A DNA stretch of 64,000 bases from Sphingobium sp. CAP-1 (GTDB lineage: Bacteria > Pseudomonadota > Alphaproteobacteria > Sphingomonadales > Sphingomonadaceae). A program made the position numbers and the translations under genes. The stretch is taken from contig NZ_CP046252.1 in the NCBI RefSeq assembly GCF_009720145.1, positions 186,001 through 250,000 of the forward strand, written 5' to 3'. Below, in pieces: positions 24,799-33,696 of the stretch; positions within the stretch are counted from its first letter, which is position 1, and each line of letters begins with the position of its first letter. Under the pieces are notes generated by a model. It was not told where the DNA came from. It was given only the letters and a program-made list of their open reading frames with translations, and made no database searches.

Positions 24799-25227
24799 AT
24801 GCGCGTCCGTCTCAACGTCTATTTTCCGCCCGAACTGGCCCGCCAGGTGAGCGAGCTGGCGATCCGCCGCCGCATCTCGCGCTCGGCTATCGTGGAAGCG
24901 GCCGTTACGTCCTGGATGTCGCCGGACGGCGCCGACCGGATGGAGGCCGCGTTCGCGCGGCGGCTCGACCGTCTCTCGCGCCAGGTTCAGCGGCTCGAAC
25001 GCAACACCGGCCTCACCACCGAGGCGCTGGCGCTGTTCGTGCGTTTCTGGCTGGCGGTCACGCCACCGCTGCCCGACGAGGATCAGGCGGCGGCCCAGGT
25101 CAAGGGGCGCAAGCGCTATGAGGGTTTTGTCGAGACGCTCGGCCGGCGCTACGCCAGCGGCAAGAGCCTGCTCGATGAGATACCGGAGGATATTGCAGGT
25201 CGTGACGGCGGCTCAGCCGACACATGA
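24799..25227 (+). CDS. CopG/RHH-family protein of the tra operon
   Basis: 142 aa. The N-terminus (RVRLNVYFPPELARQVSELA...RRRISRSAIVEAAVTSW) is a ribbon-helix-helix DNA-binding domain, followed by a helical part (ARRLDRLSRQVQRLERNTGL) and VRFWLAVTPPLPDED. Genes of this type sit between traG and trbB in many ICEs; they may repress the trb operon or act as relaxosome accessory factors. AGGAGG lies 8 nt before the ATG. The spacing to traG is 9 nt. Confidence 0.82.
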   Translation: MRVRLNVYFPPELARQVSELAIRRRISRSAIVEAAVTSWMSPDGADRMEAAFARRLDRLSRQVQRLERNTGLTTEALALFVRFWLAVTPPLPDEDQAAAQVKGRKRYEGFVETLGRRYASGKSLLDEIPEDIAGRDGGSADT

Positions 25228-25455
25228 CAGTGTGCGAACCAATCGGGGCCGGCCATGCGCGACTCGGCCAGCTATGTTCGCGAAAATAGCGCGGGCGGAG
25301 AGCGGCGCCGAAAGTGTCCGACCGCAACGCGCACTTATCTACCGCCGTCACTACTACGCCCTGACATAGTTGTTGCCCCGCGCGATTTCCTGTCTCTCTT
25401 GATGTGCCCCTGACGCCGGGCGGCGGTTCGCCCGGCCCAATTCAGGGGCCGTTCC

Positions 25456-26442
25456 TTGTCCGTCCAGTCGATCCGATCCGAAGCGAACATGCGCGGCGCG
25501 CGGATGCTGCGCACGGCGCTGGGGCCGTCGATCGCGGCCTGGCTCGACGATGCCGCCGTGATCGAGGTGATGCTGAACCCGGACGGCCGGCTGTGGGTCG
25601 ACCGGCTGGGCGAAGGCATCGGCGACACCGGCATGATGCTCGGCGCGGCGGATGGCGAGCGCATCGTGCGCCTGGTCGCGCACCATGTCGGCGTCGAGGT
25701 CCATGCCCGGTCCCCGCGCGTCTCGGCCGAACTACCCGAAGGAGGGGAGCGGTTCGAGGGGCTGCTGCCGCCTGTCGTCGCCGCCCCGGCCTTCGCGATC
25801 CGCAAGCCGGCCGTCGCGGTGTTCACGCTGGGCGACTATGCCGCGGCCGGCATCATGTCGTCCGCCCAGGCGGACACGCTCCGGCAGGCTGTTTCGGCCC
25901 GCGCCAACATCCTCGTGGCGGGCGGCACCGGCAGCGGCAAGACCACGCTGGTCAACGCGCTCCTGGCCGAGGTCGCAAAGACGACTGATCGCATCGTCCT
26001 GATCGAGGACACGCGCGAGCTTCAGTGCGCCGCGCCGAACCTTGTCGCCATGCGGACCAAGGATGGCGTCGTCTCGCTGTCCGATCTCGTGCGGTCCAGC
26101 CTGCGCCTGCGTCCCGACCGTATCCCCATCGGCGAGGTGCGCGGCGCGGAGGCCCTCGACCTCCTCAAGGCCTGGGGCACCGGGCACCCCGGCGGCATCG
26201 GCACCATCCACGCCGGGACCGCGATCGGCGCGCTGCGCCGCATGGAGCAACTCATCCAGGAGGCCGTCGTCACGGTCCCCCGCGCGCTGCTGGCCGAGAC
26301 CATCGACCTTATCGCCGTGCTGGTCCGCGACGGGCACGGCCGCCGTCTCGCCGAACTGGCCCGCGTCGAAGGGCTCGACGCCGCGACCGGCGACTACCGC
26401 CTCACGCCGCTCATCACCCCCCAGACCGGAGACCTGCCATGA
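25456..26442 (+). CDS. trbB: TrbB, VirB11-like secretion ATPase
   Basis: 328 aa from TTG (an ATG 11 codons in is an alternative start). Walker A NILVAGGTGSGKTTLVNALL at ~155, an Asp box VLIEDTRELQCAAPN, Walker B-like RPDRIPIGEVRGAEALDLL and a His box GHPGGIGTIHAGTAIGALRR identify the VirB11/TrbB hexameric ATPase that powers mating-pair formation at the inner membrane. It opens the trb operon after a 228-bp gap that probably carries its promoter; trbC follows with a 4-nt overlap. Confidence 0.97.
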   Translation: MSVQSIRSEANMRGARMLRTALGPSIAAWLDDAAVIEVMLNPDGRLWVDRLGEGIGDTGMMLGAADGERIVRLVAHHVGVEVHARSPRVSAELPEGGERFEGLLPPVVAAPAFAIRKPAVAVFTLGDYAAAGIMSSAQADTLRQAVSARANILVAGGTGSGKTTLVNALLAEVAKTTDRIVLIEDTRELQCAAPNLVAMRTKDGVVSLSDLVRSSLRLRPDRIPIGEVRGAEALDLLKAWGTGHPGGIGTIHAGTAIGALRRMEQLIQEAVVTVPRALLAETIDLIAVLVRDGHGRRLAELARVEGLDAATGDYRLTPLITPQTGDLP

Positions 26443-26807
26443 CCAACGACGCCAAGCCCATCAGGACCATGAAGGGCCGCCTGCTCGGCGGCACCATGCT
26501 CGACCGCCTCGGCCATATCGGCATCACCGCCGCTGGCCTGCTCTACGCGATGCCCGCCCATGCGGGCGGATCGTCGATGCCGTGGGAAGCGCCGCTGCAA
26601 AGCATCCTCGAATCGATCGAGGGGCCGGTTGCCAAGATCATCGCGGTGATGATCATCATCGTGACCGGCCTGACCCTGGCCTTCGGCGATACGTCGGGCG
26701 GGGCGCGGCGAATGATCCAGATCGTGTTCGGCCTCAGTATCGCGTTCGCGGCCAGCTCCTTCTTTTTGAGCTTCTTCTCGTTCGGCGGCGGGGCGCTGAT
26801 CGCATGA
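26439..26807 (+). CDS. trbC: TrbC, conjugal pilin (VirB2-like)
   Basis: 122 aa: N-terminal signal-like segment (LGHIGITAAGLLYAMPAHAG), then SSMPWEAPLQSILESIEGPV and two hydrophobic helices (IIAVMIIIVTGLTLAFG; GLSIAFAASSFFLSFFSFGG). These are the features of the TrbC/VirB2 prepilin, which TraF is expected to cleave and cyclise. It overlaps both neighbours by 4 nt. Confidence 0.93.
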   Translation: MTNDAKPIRTMKGRLLGGTMLDRLGHIGITAAGLLYAMPAHAGGSSMPWEAPLQSILESIEGPVAKIIAVMIIIVTGLTLAFGDTSGGARRMIQIVFGLSIAFAASSFFLSFFSFGGGALIA

Positions 26808-27085
26808 CGGGCGCGGCCGATCACGGCGAGCCCATCGCGGGCTATTTCGCGCCGGTCCATCGGGCGCTGACCGAGCCGATATTGCTCGGTGGCGCCCCGC
26901 GTTCGCTCGCCATCGTCAATGGGACGTTGGCGGGCGCGATCGGCCTGGGCCTGCGCCTCTGGATCGCGGGCCTCGCCCTCTGGGCCATCGGTCACGCGCT
27001 CTCGGTCTGGGCGGCGCGGCGCGACCCGCAATTCGTGGACGTGGCCCGCCGCCACCTCCGCTATCCGACGTGGATGCGGCCATGA
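26804..27085 (+). CDS. trbD: TrbD, VirB3-like
   Basis: 93 aa: YFAPVHRALTEPILLGGAPR followed by two membrane helices (LAIVNGTLAGAIGLGLRLWI; AGLALWAIGHALSVWAA) and DPQFVDVARRHLRYP, the standard TrbD/VirB3 layout. It helps assemble the channel with TrbE, whose gene starts inside its stop codon. Confidence 0.94.
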   Translation: MTGAADHGEPIAGYFAPVHRALTEPILLGGAPRSLAIVNGTLAGAIGLGLRLWIAGLALWAIGHALSVWAARRDPQFVDVARRHLRYPTWMRP

Positions 27086-29529
27086 TGAGCCTGCGCGAAT
27101 ACAGGAACCACGCCGCGCATCTGGCCGACTTCCTGCCCTGGGCCGCGTTGGTCGGCGAGGGCGTCGTTCTGAATAAGGACGGGAGTTTCCAGAGGACGGC
27201 GAAGTTTCGCGGCCCCGATCTTGACAGCGCGACGCCGGCCGAGCTGGTCGCCACCACCGCGCGGCTCAACAATGCGCTGCGCCGGCTGGGCTCGGGCTGG
27301 GCGATCTTCGTCGAGGCGCAGCGCACGCCCGCGCTCGACTACCCGGAATCCGATTTCCCCGATCCCGTCTCGGCGCTGGTCGACATGGAACGCCGGGAGC
27401 AGTTCCGCGAGGAAGGCGCGCATTTCGAGAGCGGCTATTATCTGACGCTGCTCTGGATGCCCCCGGCCGAGGACGCCGCCCGCGCCGAAACCTGGCTCTA
27501 TGAAGGCCGTTCCGGCACGGGCGTCGATCCGTGGGAGTTGCTCAAGGGCTTCACCGACCGCGGCGATCGCGTTCTCAATCTGGTCGAGGGCTTCGTGCCC
27601 GAGGTCCGCTGGCTCGATGACGCCGAGACGCTGACCTGGCTGCACAGCACGATCTCGACCCGTCGCCAGCGCGTGCGCGTGCCCGAGACGCCGATGCACC
27701 TCGATGCGCTGCTCGCCGACGAGCCGCTGACCGGCGGGCTCGAACCCCGTCTGGGCGACCATCATCTCCGCACGCTCACCATCACCGGATTCCCCAGCGT
27801 CACCTTTCCCGGCCTGCTCGACGAGCTGAACCGGCTCGCTTTCGAGTATCGCTGGTCGACGCGGGCGATCATGCTGGACAAGACCGATGCGACGAAGCTG
27901 CTGACCCGCATCCGCCGCCAGTGGTTCGCCAAGCGCAAGAGCGTCGCGGCGATCCTCAAGGAAGTCATGACCAACGAGGCATCGACGCTGCTCGACAGCG
28001 ACGCCTCCAACAAAGCCCTGGACGCCGACACCGCCCTGCAGGAGCTGGGCGCCGACTATGCCGGCATGGCCTATGTCACCGCCACGGTGACGGTGTGGGA
28101 TCGCGATCCCGCGATTGCCGCCGAGAAGCTGCGGCTGGCCGAGAAGATCATCCAGGGCCGCGACTTCACGGTGATCCCCGAGGGGATGAACGCCATAGAA
28201 GCGTGGCTCGGCTCACTTCCGGGCCACACCTACGCCAACGTCCGCCAGCCCCCGGTCTCCACCCTCAATCTCGCCCACCTGATCCCCCTGTCAGCGGTAT
28301 GGGCGGGGCCGGAACGGGACGAGCATTTCGGACAGCCCCCTTTGCTCTACGCGAGGACCGAAGGCTCGACCCCGTTCCGGTTTTCCCTCCACGTCGGCGA
28401 TGTCGGCCACACCCTGATCGTCGGGCCGACCGGCTCGGGCAAGTCGGTGCTGCTCGCGCTGATGGCGATGCAGTTCCGCCGCTATGCGGGGGCGCAGGTC
28501 TTCGCGTTCGACTTTGGCGGCAGCATCCGCGCCGCCGCGCTCGGCATGGGCGGCGACTGGCAGGATTTGGGCGGAATGCTCGCCGACGAGGCCGGCGATG
28601 GTGTCCAGCTTCAGCCGCTCGCCCGGATCGACGATCCGGCCGAGCGCGCCTGGGCCGCCGAATGGCTGGCCGCGATCCTCGCCAGCGAGAACGTCACCGT
28701 CGATCCGCAGGCGAAGGACCATCTCTGGTCGGCGCTGACCTCGCTCGCCACCGCGCCGGTCGCGGAACGCACCCTGACCGGGCTCGCCGTTCTCCTCCAG
28801 AGCCAGCAGCTCAAGCAGGCATTGGCGCCGTGGTGCGTGGGTGGCGCCTGGGGCCGACTGCTCGACGCCGAGAGCGAACGGCTCGGCGACGCGGCGATCC
28901 AGGCGTTCGAGACCGAAGGATTGATGGAAAGCGGCGCGGCGCCGGCCGTGCTCTCTTATCTGTTCCACCGCGTCGCCGGCCGGCTCGACGGCAGCCCCAC
29001 GCTCGTCATCATCGACGAAGGCTGGCTGGCGCTGGGATCGCCGGCCTTCGCCAAACAGCTATCGGAATGGCTGGTGACGCTGCGCAAGAAGAATGCGAGC
29101 GTCATCTTCGCCACCCAGTCGCTCGCCCAGATCGAGGGCAGCCCGATCGCGCCCGCCATCGTCGAGAGCTGCCCGACGCGCATCCTCCTGCCCAACGAGC
29201 GCGCGGCCGAGCCGCAGATCGCGGTGATCTACGAGCGGTTCGGGCTCAACGCGCGGCAGATCGAAATCCTCAGCCGGGCGACGCCCAAGCGCGATTATTA
29301 CTGCCAGTCGCGGCGCGGCAACCGCCTGTTCGAGCTGGGGCTGGGTGAGGTCGCGCTGGCCTTCGCCGCCTCCTCCTCCAAGACAGACCAGCTCGCCATC
29401 GCCGGGATCATCGAAACCCACGGCGTAGACGCCTTTGCCGCCGAATGGCTGCGGCATCGCGGCTGCGCCTGGGCCGTCGAGCTTCTTCCTGAAGCCCATC
29501 GCCACCCCCACCAGGAGTTGCCCCTATGA
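27082..29529 (+). CDS. trbE: TrbE, VirB4-like secretion ATPase
   Basis: 815 aa, starting at the ATG that overlaps the trbD stop. N-terminal CagE/VirB4 domain (HLADFLPWAALVGEGVVLNK), then Walker A TLIVGPTGSGKSVLLALMAM at ~455 and Walker B TLVIIDEGWLALGSPAFAKQ at ~640; VIFATQSLAQIEGSPIAPAI and NERAAEPQIAVIYERFGLN are typical. It is the largest ATPase of the mating channel and is needed for pilus assembly and DNA transfer. Confidence 0.97.
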   Translation: MMSLREYRNHAAHLADFLPWAALVGEGVVLNKDGSFQRTAKFRGPDLDSATPAELVATTARLNNALRRLGSGWAIFVEAQRTPALDYPESDFPDPVSALVDMERREQFREEGAHFESGYYLTLLWMPPAEDAARAETWLYEGRSGTGVDPWELLKGFTDRGDRVLNLVEGFVPEVRWLDDAETLTWLHSTISTRRQRVRVPETPMHLDALLADEPLTGGLEPRLGDHHLRTLTITGFPSVTFPGLLDELNRLAFEYRWSTRAIMLDKTDATKLLTRIRRQWFAKRKSVAAILKEVMTNEASTLLDSDASNKALDADTALQELGADYAGMAYVTATVTVWDRDPAIAAEKLRLAEKIIQGRDFTVIPEGMNAIEAWLGSLPGHTYANVRQPPVSTLNLAHLIPLSAVWAGPERDEHFGQPPLLYARTEGSTPFRFSLHVGDVGHTLIVGPTGSGKSVLLALMAMQFRRYAGAQVFAFDFGGSIRAAALGMGGDWQDLGGMLADEAGDGVQLQPLARIDDPAERAWAAEWLAAILASENVTVDPQAKDHLWSALTSLATAPVAERTLTGLAVLLQSQQLKQALAPWCVGGAWGRLLDAESERLGDAAIQAFETEGLMESGAAPAVLSYLFHRVAGRLDGSPTLVIIDEGWLALGSPAFAKQLSEWLVTLRKKNASVIFATQSLAQIEGSPIAPAIVESCPTRILLPNERAAEPQIAVIYERFGLNARQIEILSRATPKRDYYCQSRRGNRLFELGLGEVALAFAASSSKTDQLAIAGIIETHGVDAFAAEWLRHRGCAWAVELLPEAHRHPHQELPL

Positions 29530-30245
29530 AGTCCACCATCCTGCGCCGCGCCCTTACGGCCGGCGTTCTCGCCACGTCGAGCATCATCGGCATCACCGCG
29601 TCCGCACCAGCGCACGCGCAGTTCGGCGGGATTGTCTATGATCCCACCAACTACGCGCAGAACGTGCTGACCGCCGCCCGGTCGCTGCAACAGATCAACA
29701 ACCAGATTCAGCAAATCCAGCAGCAGGCGACCAGCCTCATCAACGAGGCGCGCAATCTCGCTTCGCTGCCGCTCTCGACGGTCGACACGCTCCAGCAGCA
29801 GGTCCGGCAGACGCAGCAGCTGCTCGGACAGGCCCAGCGCATCGCCTACGATGTTCGGAACATCCAGCAGGCGTTCGAGGGCCGCTACAAGGGAACCGCG
29901 CTCACCGGCACCAACGCGCAGATGATCGCCAACGCCAATGCGCGCTGGGAGGACAGCGTCGGCGCGTTCCAGGACGCCTTGCAGGTGCAGGCGGGCGTGG
30001 TCGGCAATATCGACGACGCCCGCACCACGATGAACAGCCTGGTCACGGCCAGCCAGTCCGCGACCGGCGCGCTCCAGGCGGCGCAGGCGGGCAACCAGCT
30101 TCTCGCCCTGCAATCGCAGCAGCTCGCCGACCTCACCGCCGCCGTCGCCGCGCAAGGCCGGGCGCAGTCGCTCGACGCCGCGCGACAGGCCGCGATCGAG
30201 GCGGAAGGGCGCGAACGCTTCCGCCGCTTCTTCGGCCGCAACTGA
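29526..30245 (+). CDS. trbJ: TrbJ, VirB5-like pilus-associated protein
   Basis: 239 aa with a Sec signal peptide (TAGVLATSSIIGITASAPAHA). The mature part has GGIVYDPTNYAQNVLTAARS, a Gln-rich coiled coil (QINNQIQQIQQQATSLINEA) and DDARTTMNSLVTASQSATGA, as in TrbJ/VirB5 periplasmic minor pilus components. A 4-nt overlap with trbE. Confidence 0.94.
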   Translation: MKSTILRRALTAGVLATSSIIGITASAPAHAQFGGIVYDPTNYAQNVLTAARSLQQINNQIQQIQQQATSLINEARNLASLPLSTVDTLQQQVRQTQQLLGQAQRIAYDVRNIQQAFEGRYKGTALTGTNAQMIANANARWEDSVGAFQDALQVQAGVVGNIDDARTTMNSLVTASQSATGALQAAQAGNQLLALQSQQLADLTAAVAAQGRAQSLDAARQAAIEAEGRERFRRFFGRN

Positions 30246-30260
30246 CGGGGAGCCCTGCCA

Positions 30261-30650
30261 ATGTCCCGCAACGCCAAGATCGCCGGTGTCGCAGCGCTCG
30301 GCGGCATCATGCTGGCCGTCGCGCTTGCTGGCTTGCGTGAACCGAACGACCCGCCCCTCGGCGCGGTCCTTCCTACCATTGAGCAGGGAGAGCAACAGAA
30401 GCGGCTGACGCGCGAACTGGAGCGTTGCGCTTCGCTCACCATGCCGGATTCCGGGTGCGAGCAGGCATGGGCGGCGAACCGCCGCCGCTTCTTCGGAAAG
30501 GATAGCGACGCGCCCGCGACGGCCGGGAATGCATCGCTCCCCGCCGCCTACAATAGCGCGGGCAGCGATGGCAGCCGGGCGAACGAGGCTATCCGGCCGG
30601 AGCTGCCCGGCAACTTTGTCGCCGATCAGGCCGGGAGCACCGCGCCATGA
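30261..30650 (+). CDS. trbK: TrbK-alt-like protein, putative entry exclusion
   Basis: 129 aa. An N-terminal hydrophobic anchor (IAGVAALGGIMLAVALAGL) is followed by a short periplasmic core LERCASLTMPDSGCEQAWAA ending NRRRFFGK, the Cys..Cys..RRFFG pattern of the alternative TrbK family encoded between trbJ and trbL. In RP4 TrbK blocks entry of a second copy of the plasmid. The tail after residue 80 looks disordered. It overlaps trbL by 4 nt. Confidence 0.8.
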   Translation: MSRNAKIAGVAALGGIMLAVALAGLREPNDPPLGAVLPTIEQGEQQKRLTRELERCASLTMPDSGCEQAWAANRRRFFGKDSDAPATAGNASLPAAYNSAGSDGSRANEAIRPELPGNFVADQAGSTAP

Positions 30651-31987
30651 GCGATACCGGCATCGTCGATACCTTCCTCGACACCTTCTCCACCTACATC
30701 GATTCCGGCTTCGGCCTGCTTGGCGGCGAGGTCGGCTTCCTATCGTCGACGCTGATCGCGATCGACGTGACCATCGCCGGGCTATTCTGGGCCTGGGGCG
30801 CCGACGAGGACGTGATCCAGCGGCTGGTCAGGAAAACCCTCTATATCGGCGCCTTCGCCTTCATCATCGGCAATTTCCAGTCGCTTGCGACGATCGTGTT
30901 CGAGAGCTTCGCCGGGCTGGGCCTCAAAGCGAGCGGCGGCACGCTGACAATCGGCGAGTTCATGAAGCCGAGCACCATTGCCGCCAAAGGGCTGGATGCG
31001 GCGCAGCCGCTGATCGACGCGGCCGAGGCGTTCAGCAGCCTGTGGGCGGTATTCGCGAATCTCGCGATCATCGTCGTGCTGCTGCTGTCCTACCTGATCG
31101 TCATCCTCGCCTTCTTCTTCATGGCCGGGCAGGTCTTCGTGACGCTGATCGAGTTCAAGCTGGTGACGCTGGCCGGGTTCGTCCTGCTCCCGTTCGCCTT
31201 CTGGAACCGCACCTCGTTCATGGCCGAAAAGGTGCTGGGGCATATCGTCTCCAGCGGGATCAAGGTGCTCGTGCTCGCCGTCATCATCGGGATCGGCACG
31301 ACCTTGTTCAGCACGTTCACGGTCACGATCGGACCCGAGCCCAACGCGCGGCAGGTTCTGGGAATCGCGCTCGGCGCGCTGTCGCTGCTCGGCCTGTCGA
31401 TCTTCGGCCCCGGCATCGCCAACGGCATCGTCTCGGGCGGCCCGCAGCTCGGCGCGGGCGCAGCGGCCGGAACCGTGCTGGCGGCAGGCGGCGCGCTGGT
31501 CGGTGGCGCAGCCGCCGCGAAGCTGGGCCTGGGCGCTGCCGCCTCGACCATAGGCGCGACCGGCCGGATGACCGGCGCCGCCGCACGAGGCGGCGCGCGC
31601 ATGGCTGGCGGCGCAGCGGGCGCTTACAGCGTCGGCTCGTTCGGCAGGAGCGGCGCGGGCGCGGTGGCGGGCGGCATGGCCGCTGTCGGACAGAAGGCGG
31701 CGAGTGGCGCTGCCAGTGCCGCGTTCTCGCCGCTGCGCCGGATGGCCGGAAAAGCCGGCGCATCCATGAAGGATAACTTCCGCACGGGCGCCCGCGCCGG
31801 CCTCGGTGCTGCGCCCGCATCGGGAAGCTCCGCGCCCGCAGCCCCGGCTTCCGCTCAGCCCGCATGGGCCTTGGCCATGAAGAACCGCCAGTCCGCCAGT
31901 CACGGCGCGACCGTGCTCGCCCACACGATGAAGGCCGGCGACAGCCACGGCGGCGGCGCCGGTCCCGACGTCAAGGAAAGGGAATGA
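30647..31987 (+). CDS. trbL: TrbL, VirB6-like membrane protein
   Basis: 446 aa with about six transmembrane helices in the first 300 residues (for example LIAIDVTIAGLFWAWGADED, IIVVLLLSYLIVILAFFFMA, VLVLAVIIGIGTTLFSTF). A Gly/Ala-rich tail follows (GGARMAGGAAGAYSVGSFG), as is typical of TrbL. It forms the inner-membrane part of the channel. Confidence 0.95.
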   Translation: MSDTGIVDTFLDTFSTYIDSGFGLLGGEVGFLSSTLIAIDVTIAGLFWAWGADEDVIQRLVRKTLYIGAFAFIIGNFQSLATIVFESFAGLGLKASGGTLTIGEFMKPSTIAAKGLDAAQPLIDAAEAFSSLWAVFANLAIIVVLLLSYLIVILAFFFMAGQVFVTLIEFKLVTLAGFVLLPFAFWNRTSFMAEKVLGHIVSSGIKVLVLAVIIGIGTTLFSTFTVTIGPEPNARQVLGIALGALSLLGLSIFGPGIANGIVSGGPQLGAGAAAGTVLAAGGALVGGAAAAKLGLGAAASTIGATGRMTGAAARGGARMAGGAAGAYSVGSFGRSGAGAVAGGMAAVGQKAASGAASAAFSPLRRMAGKAGASMKDNFRTGARAGLGAAPASGSSAPAAPASAQPAWALAMKNRQSASHGATVLAHTMKAGDSHGGGAGPDVKERE

Positions 31988-31993
31988 TCCGAA

Positions 31994-32677
31994 ATGTTCC
32001 GACGACCCACCATCCGCTACGGCGAGACCCCCGAGCCCGCCACGCCCTATCAGCGCGCAGCGCAGGTCTGGGACGACCGCATCGGCTCCGCCCGCGTGCA
32101 GGCCAGGAACTGGCGCCTCGCCTTCTTCGGCGCGCTTGCCTTGTCGGGCGGGCTCACCGCCGGCCTCGTCTGGCAATCCGCCCGCGGCCACATCGTTCCC
32201 TGGGTGGTCGAGGTCGATCGGCTGGGTGAAGCGCAGGCGGTCGCCCCGGCCGAAGCCGGCTACCGCCCGACCGACCCGCAGATCGCGTTCCATCTCGCCC
32301 GCTTCATCGAGCAGGTCAGAGCGATCCCGGCCGATCCGGTTATCGTCCGCCAGAACTGGCTGCGCGCCTACGACTTCACGACCGATCGGGGAGCGGTGGC
32401 GCTCAACGACTACGCCCGCGCCAACGACCCCTTCGCCAATGTCGGCCGGGTGCAGGTCGCGGTGGACGTGTCGAGCGTGATCCGGGCATCGCCCGACAGC
32501 TTCCGCGTGGCCTGGATCGAGCGGCGCTATCAGGACGGTAGCCTCGCCGCCACCGAACGCTGGTCCGCGATCCTCACCGTCGTCGTGCAGCCGCCGCGCA
32601 CGCCCGACGCCCTGCGCAAGAACCCGCTCGGCGTCTTCGTCAACGCTTTGAATTGGTCAAGGGAGCTGTCGCAATGA
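31994..32677 (+). CDS. trbF: TrbF, VirB8-like
   Basis: 227 aa: FRRPTIRYGETPEPATPYQR, a single membrane helix (LAFFGALALSGGLTAGLVW), then a VirB8-type periplasmic domain with VVEVDRLGEAQAV and AWIERRYQDGSLAATERWSA. It is a scaffold subunit of the mating channel. It starts 6 nt after trbL and overlaps trbG by 4 nt. Confidence 0.96.
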   Translation: MFRRPTIRYGETPEPATPYQRAAQVWDDRIGSARVQARNWRLAFFGALALSGGLTAGLVWQSARGHIVPWVVEVDRLGEAQAVAPAEAGYRPTDPQIAFHLARFIEQVRAIPADPVIVRQNWLRAYDFTTDRGAVALNDYARANDPFANVGRVQVAVDVSSVIRASPDSFRVAWIERRYQDGSLAATERWSAILTVVVQPPRTPDALRKNPLGVFVNALNWSRELSQ

Positions 32678-33696
32678 CGCACACGCCATTTCGCCGTTCC
32701 GCCTCGGCGGTCCTGCTTGTCTCCGCCACCGCGCTCGCCGGCTGCGCCACCACATCGGCGAAGCCGCCCTCCATAGCCTACGACGATCCGCCGCGCGAGA
32801 TCGCGGCGACGCCGGCCGCGGAACCGCCGCGCCCCGTCGAGGTGGTGACGATCCCCGAACCTCTGCCGCTCCCCGGCCAATTGAAGCCGGTCGCGGCCGG
32901 AGCGGCGACTTCCGAGCCCGCCGATCCGCGCCGCCGCGTCGGGGCAGCCAACGCCGCCGCGCGCATCCAGCCCACCCGCGACGGCTATGTGAACGCGATC
33001 CAGCAATATCCATGGACCGAAGGTGCGCTCTATCAGGTCTATGCCGCGCCCGGACAGGTGACGGACATCGCCTTGCAGGAAGGCGAGCAGCTCGTGGGGC
33101 CGGGGCCGGTCGCGGCCGGCGATACGGTCAGGTGGATCATCGGCGACACGGTGAGCGGCAGCGGCGCGACGGCGCGCGTGCATATCCTCGTGAAGCCGAC
33201 GCGGCCCGACCTTTTCACGAACCTCATCATCAACACTTCCCGGCGCACCTATCATCTGGAGCTGCGCGCGACGGCTTCGACCTACATGGCGTCGGTATCG
33301 TGGACCTATCCGCAGGACGCGCTGATCGCCTTGCGCGGGGCCAACGCCGCCGCGGCATCCGCCGCCCCTGTGGCGAGCGGACTCGACCTCGCCGCGCTCA
33401 ATTTCCGCTACCGGATCGAGGGCGACCGCGTGGCCTGGCGTCCGGCCCGTGCGTTCGACGACGGCCGGCAGGTGTTCGTCGAGTTTCCGGCCGGGATCTC
33501 GCAGGGCGAGATGCCGCCGCTGTTCGTGACCGGCCTGGCCGACGACGCCGAGCTGGTCAATTACCGCGTGCAGGGCCGCTACATGGTGGTGGACCGGCTG
33601 TTCACCGCCGCCGAGCTGCGCCTGGGCGACCGGCGCAGCGAGCGGCGCGTGCGGATCGTGCGCGACGGCGCGGAACCGCGCCGCAGGGGGCGGTGA
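32674..33696 (+). CDS. trbG: TrbG, VirB9-like outer-membrane-complex protein
   Basis: 340 aa with a lipoprotein-like signal (VLLVSATALAGCATTS; lipobox LAGC). The C-terminal VirB9/CagX domain is clear: AINAIQQYPWTEGALYQVYA-like segment, LVKPTRPDLFTNLIINTSRR, and VNYRVQGRYMVVDRLFTAAE near the end. It forms the outer core with TrbI. One-base overlap with trbI (TGATG). Confidence 0.96.
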   Translation: MTHTPFRRSASAVLLVSATALAGCATTSAKPPSIAYDDPPREIAATPAAEPPRPVEVVTIPEPLPLPGQLKPVAAGAATSEPADPRRRVGAANAAARIQPTRDGYVNAIQQYPWTEGALYQVYAAPGQVTDIALQEGEQLVGPGPVAAGDTVRWIIGDTVSGSGATARVHILVKPTRPDLFTNLIINTSRRTYHLELRATASTYMASVSWTYPQDALIALRGANAAAASAAPVASGLDLAALNFRYRIEGDRVAWRPARAFDDGRQVFVEFPAGISQGEMPPLFVTGLADDAELVNYRVQGRYMVVDRLFTAAELRLGDRRSERRVRIVRDGAEPRRRGR